From the NCBI RefSeq assembly GCF_006175945.1, contig NZ_VAJL01000002.1, positions 1-64,000 of the forward strand: a DNA stretch of 64,000 nucleotides, written 5' to 3'. Below, in pieces: positions 63,315 to 64,000 of the stretch. The position numbers and the translations under genes are program-made. The stretch comes from Chryseobacterium mulctrae. Its GTDB lineage: Bacteria; Bacteroidota; Bacteroidia; Flavobacteriales; Weeksellaceae. Each line of letters begins with the position of its first letter. Within the stretch, counting starts at the first letter, position 1. A model generated the notes under the pieces. The model was not told the origin of the DNA. It did no database searches and saw only the letters and a list, made by a program, of their open reading frames with translations.

Positions 63315-63437
63315 ATGAAAAATACTATTAAACCCCATCAAGATAATTTACACCCTATAATCGCAATAATAATACTTGTTGCCTGTATGGCTCTGGTCAC
63401 AATTGTAGATAGTGGAAATCACACATTTTTAAAATAA
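63315..63437 (+). CDS. Small membrane peptide (copy 2)
   Basis: Identical to the 40-residue frame at 1955-2077. The upstream leader has one extra T compared with copy 1. Confidence 0.45.
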   Translation: MKNTIKPHQDNLHPIIAIIILVACMALVTIVDSGNHTFLK

Positions 63438-63516
63438 AATTTATAACAATATAACATTTAATTAAAAATTAAGTGTTATATTTGTATTAACATTATAACC
63501 AATAATTAAATATTAT

Positions 63517-63732
63517 ATGAACGCTCCAAAATATGTAAGCTTCGAAGTTTTAAAAGTAGAAGATACAAGAAAGACAGGCTCAACAGTAGCCGTAGGAAGA
63601 ATTTTAACAGGACTTTGTTATGAAAGTAGTAATACTGTTTTTTTCTCTGATGATAATGGTCAGGATTGGACTTTTTATGTTGGAGATACTTGTGAGATTT
63701 TAGAAACAAAAAAACAAACACAAATGTTTTAA
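63517..63732 (+). CDS. Hypothetical protein (copy 2)
   Basis: Identical to the 71-residue protein at 2157-2372. Confidence 0.55.
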   Translation: MNAPKYVSFEVLKVEDTRKTGSTVAVGRILTGLCYESSNTVFFSDDNGQDWTFYVGDTCEILETKKQTQMF

Positions 63733-63734
63733 TT

Positions 63735-64000
63735 ATGGGATTATCAGTAAAAAATACAAATAAGGCAATTGAAATTTTAGAATTAATTGCAGGAAAATCT
63801 TTAAAGCTTTACGCTTACGATGAAGAGACGAAATATAAAACCAATGCAATTTTGGGAGCAGATAGAAAATTTGACGGAAGTTATGAAAGCATCTGCATGA
63901 ATGTAAAAAATATTCCTTCAGATATTTTAGACGAATTTGAAGTTAGAAGATATGATATAGGAAATTCCTCTTATATAAGAACTGAATGGGAAGAAAAGAA
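63735..64000 (+). CDS. Hypothetical protein, cut by window end (copy 2)
   Basis: Same as the 101-residue protein at 2375-2680. The last 13 codons lie beyond the window. Confidence 0.55.
   Translation, partial: MGLSVKNTNKAIEILELIAGKSLKLYAYDEETKYKTNAILGADRKFDGSYESICMNVKNIPSDILDEFEVRRYDIGNSSYIRTEWEEK

Larger units (their letters stand above)
61351..64000. repeat. Terminal redundancy, copy 2
   Basis: Second copy of positions 1-2640. It is error-free by comparison: both IS3 frames are intact here. It runs to the window edge, so the true extent of overlap is not visible. Confidence 0.9.

Noticed and set aside
1..64000. tRNA, rRNA or antibiotic-resistance genes
   Set aside because: I looked for tRNA-like cloverleaf cores, rRNA segments and familiar resistance proteins (beta-lactamases, Tet, Erm, efflux pumps) and saw none.

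Overview
The window reads as one AT-rich, multi-replicon mobile plasmid of a Bacteroidota bacterium, most likely Flavobacteriia (Chryseobacterium/Elizabethkingia-like). The evidence is TANNTTTG-type -7 promoter boxes, a type IX secretion C-terminal sorting domain, GLPGLI-family proteins, carboxypeptidase-regulatory/TonB-type outer-membrane proteins and Bacteroidota-type Rep/Mob genes. Positions 61351-64000 repeat positions 1-2640 almost exactly. The simplest reading is a circular molecule of about 61.36 kb written past its closure point. The first copy lacks about ten bases relative to the second, mostly in homopolymers, so uncorrected sequencing indels are present and several frameshifts elsewhere are probably artefacts.

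Layout. 1-9 kb is the core backbone: small hypothetical genes, ssb, parA with a partner gene, an iteron replicon (rep split by two frameshifts, then eleven 16-bp iterons) and a serine recombinase. 9-11.5 kb is a GC-richer IS91-like element with a tyrosine recombinase. 11.5-24.8 kb is cargo punctuated by five same-strand copies of a 14-16 bp repeat (AATCTCAAAAAACGAT). The segments between them hold cell-surface proteins, a HEPN-like gene pair, a UvrD-type helicase, and a T9SS protein with outer-membrane proteins. 24.8-32 kb holds a truncated VapE-like gene and a probable defence operon: an unknown acidic protein, an SF1 helicase, a RecB/Cas4-like nuclease and a type III-like adenine methyltransferase. 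A Tn3-family transposon cuts off the end of that operon.

32-50.5 kb contains two related Tn3-family transposons, TnA (31978-39775) and TnB (45437-50549), either side of a 5.66-kb mobilizable plasmid. The rep gene of that plasmid is split, one half abutting each transposon, with a matching 5-bp CATTT flank. TnA carries an operon for a small secreted Cys peptide, a GLPGLI protein and a TonB-type receptor; the captured plasmid carries a second peptide/GLPGLI pair. TnB carries a ParE/RelE-type toxin-antitoxin pair.

50.5-59.3 kb is the remnant of a related plasmid: truncated coupling protein, PP-loop ATPase, bacteriocin-like lipoprotein with a membrane partner, HigBA, ParA/RHH partition genes, a zinc-ribbon/PD-(D/E)XK endonuclease and a truncated rep. 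It ends in a second, inverted fragment of the TnA right end, cut by an IS3-family element (60865-62359) that leads back to the start of the circle.

The most novel content appears to be: (i) the transposon-borne secreted peptide/GLPGLI/receptor operon and its relatives, two of which share an upstream element; (ii) the helicase/split nuclease/methyltransferase operon; (iii) the HEPN pair inside the 16-bp-repeat-delimited cargo; and (iv) the plasmid captured between two mosaic Tn3 elements.
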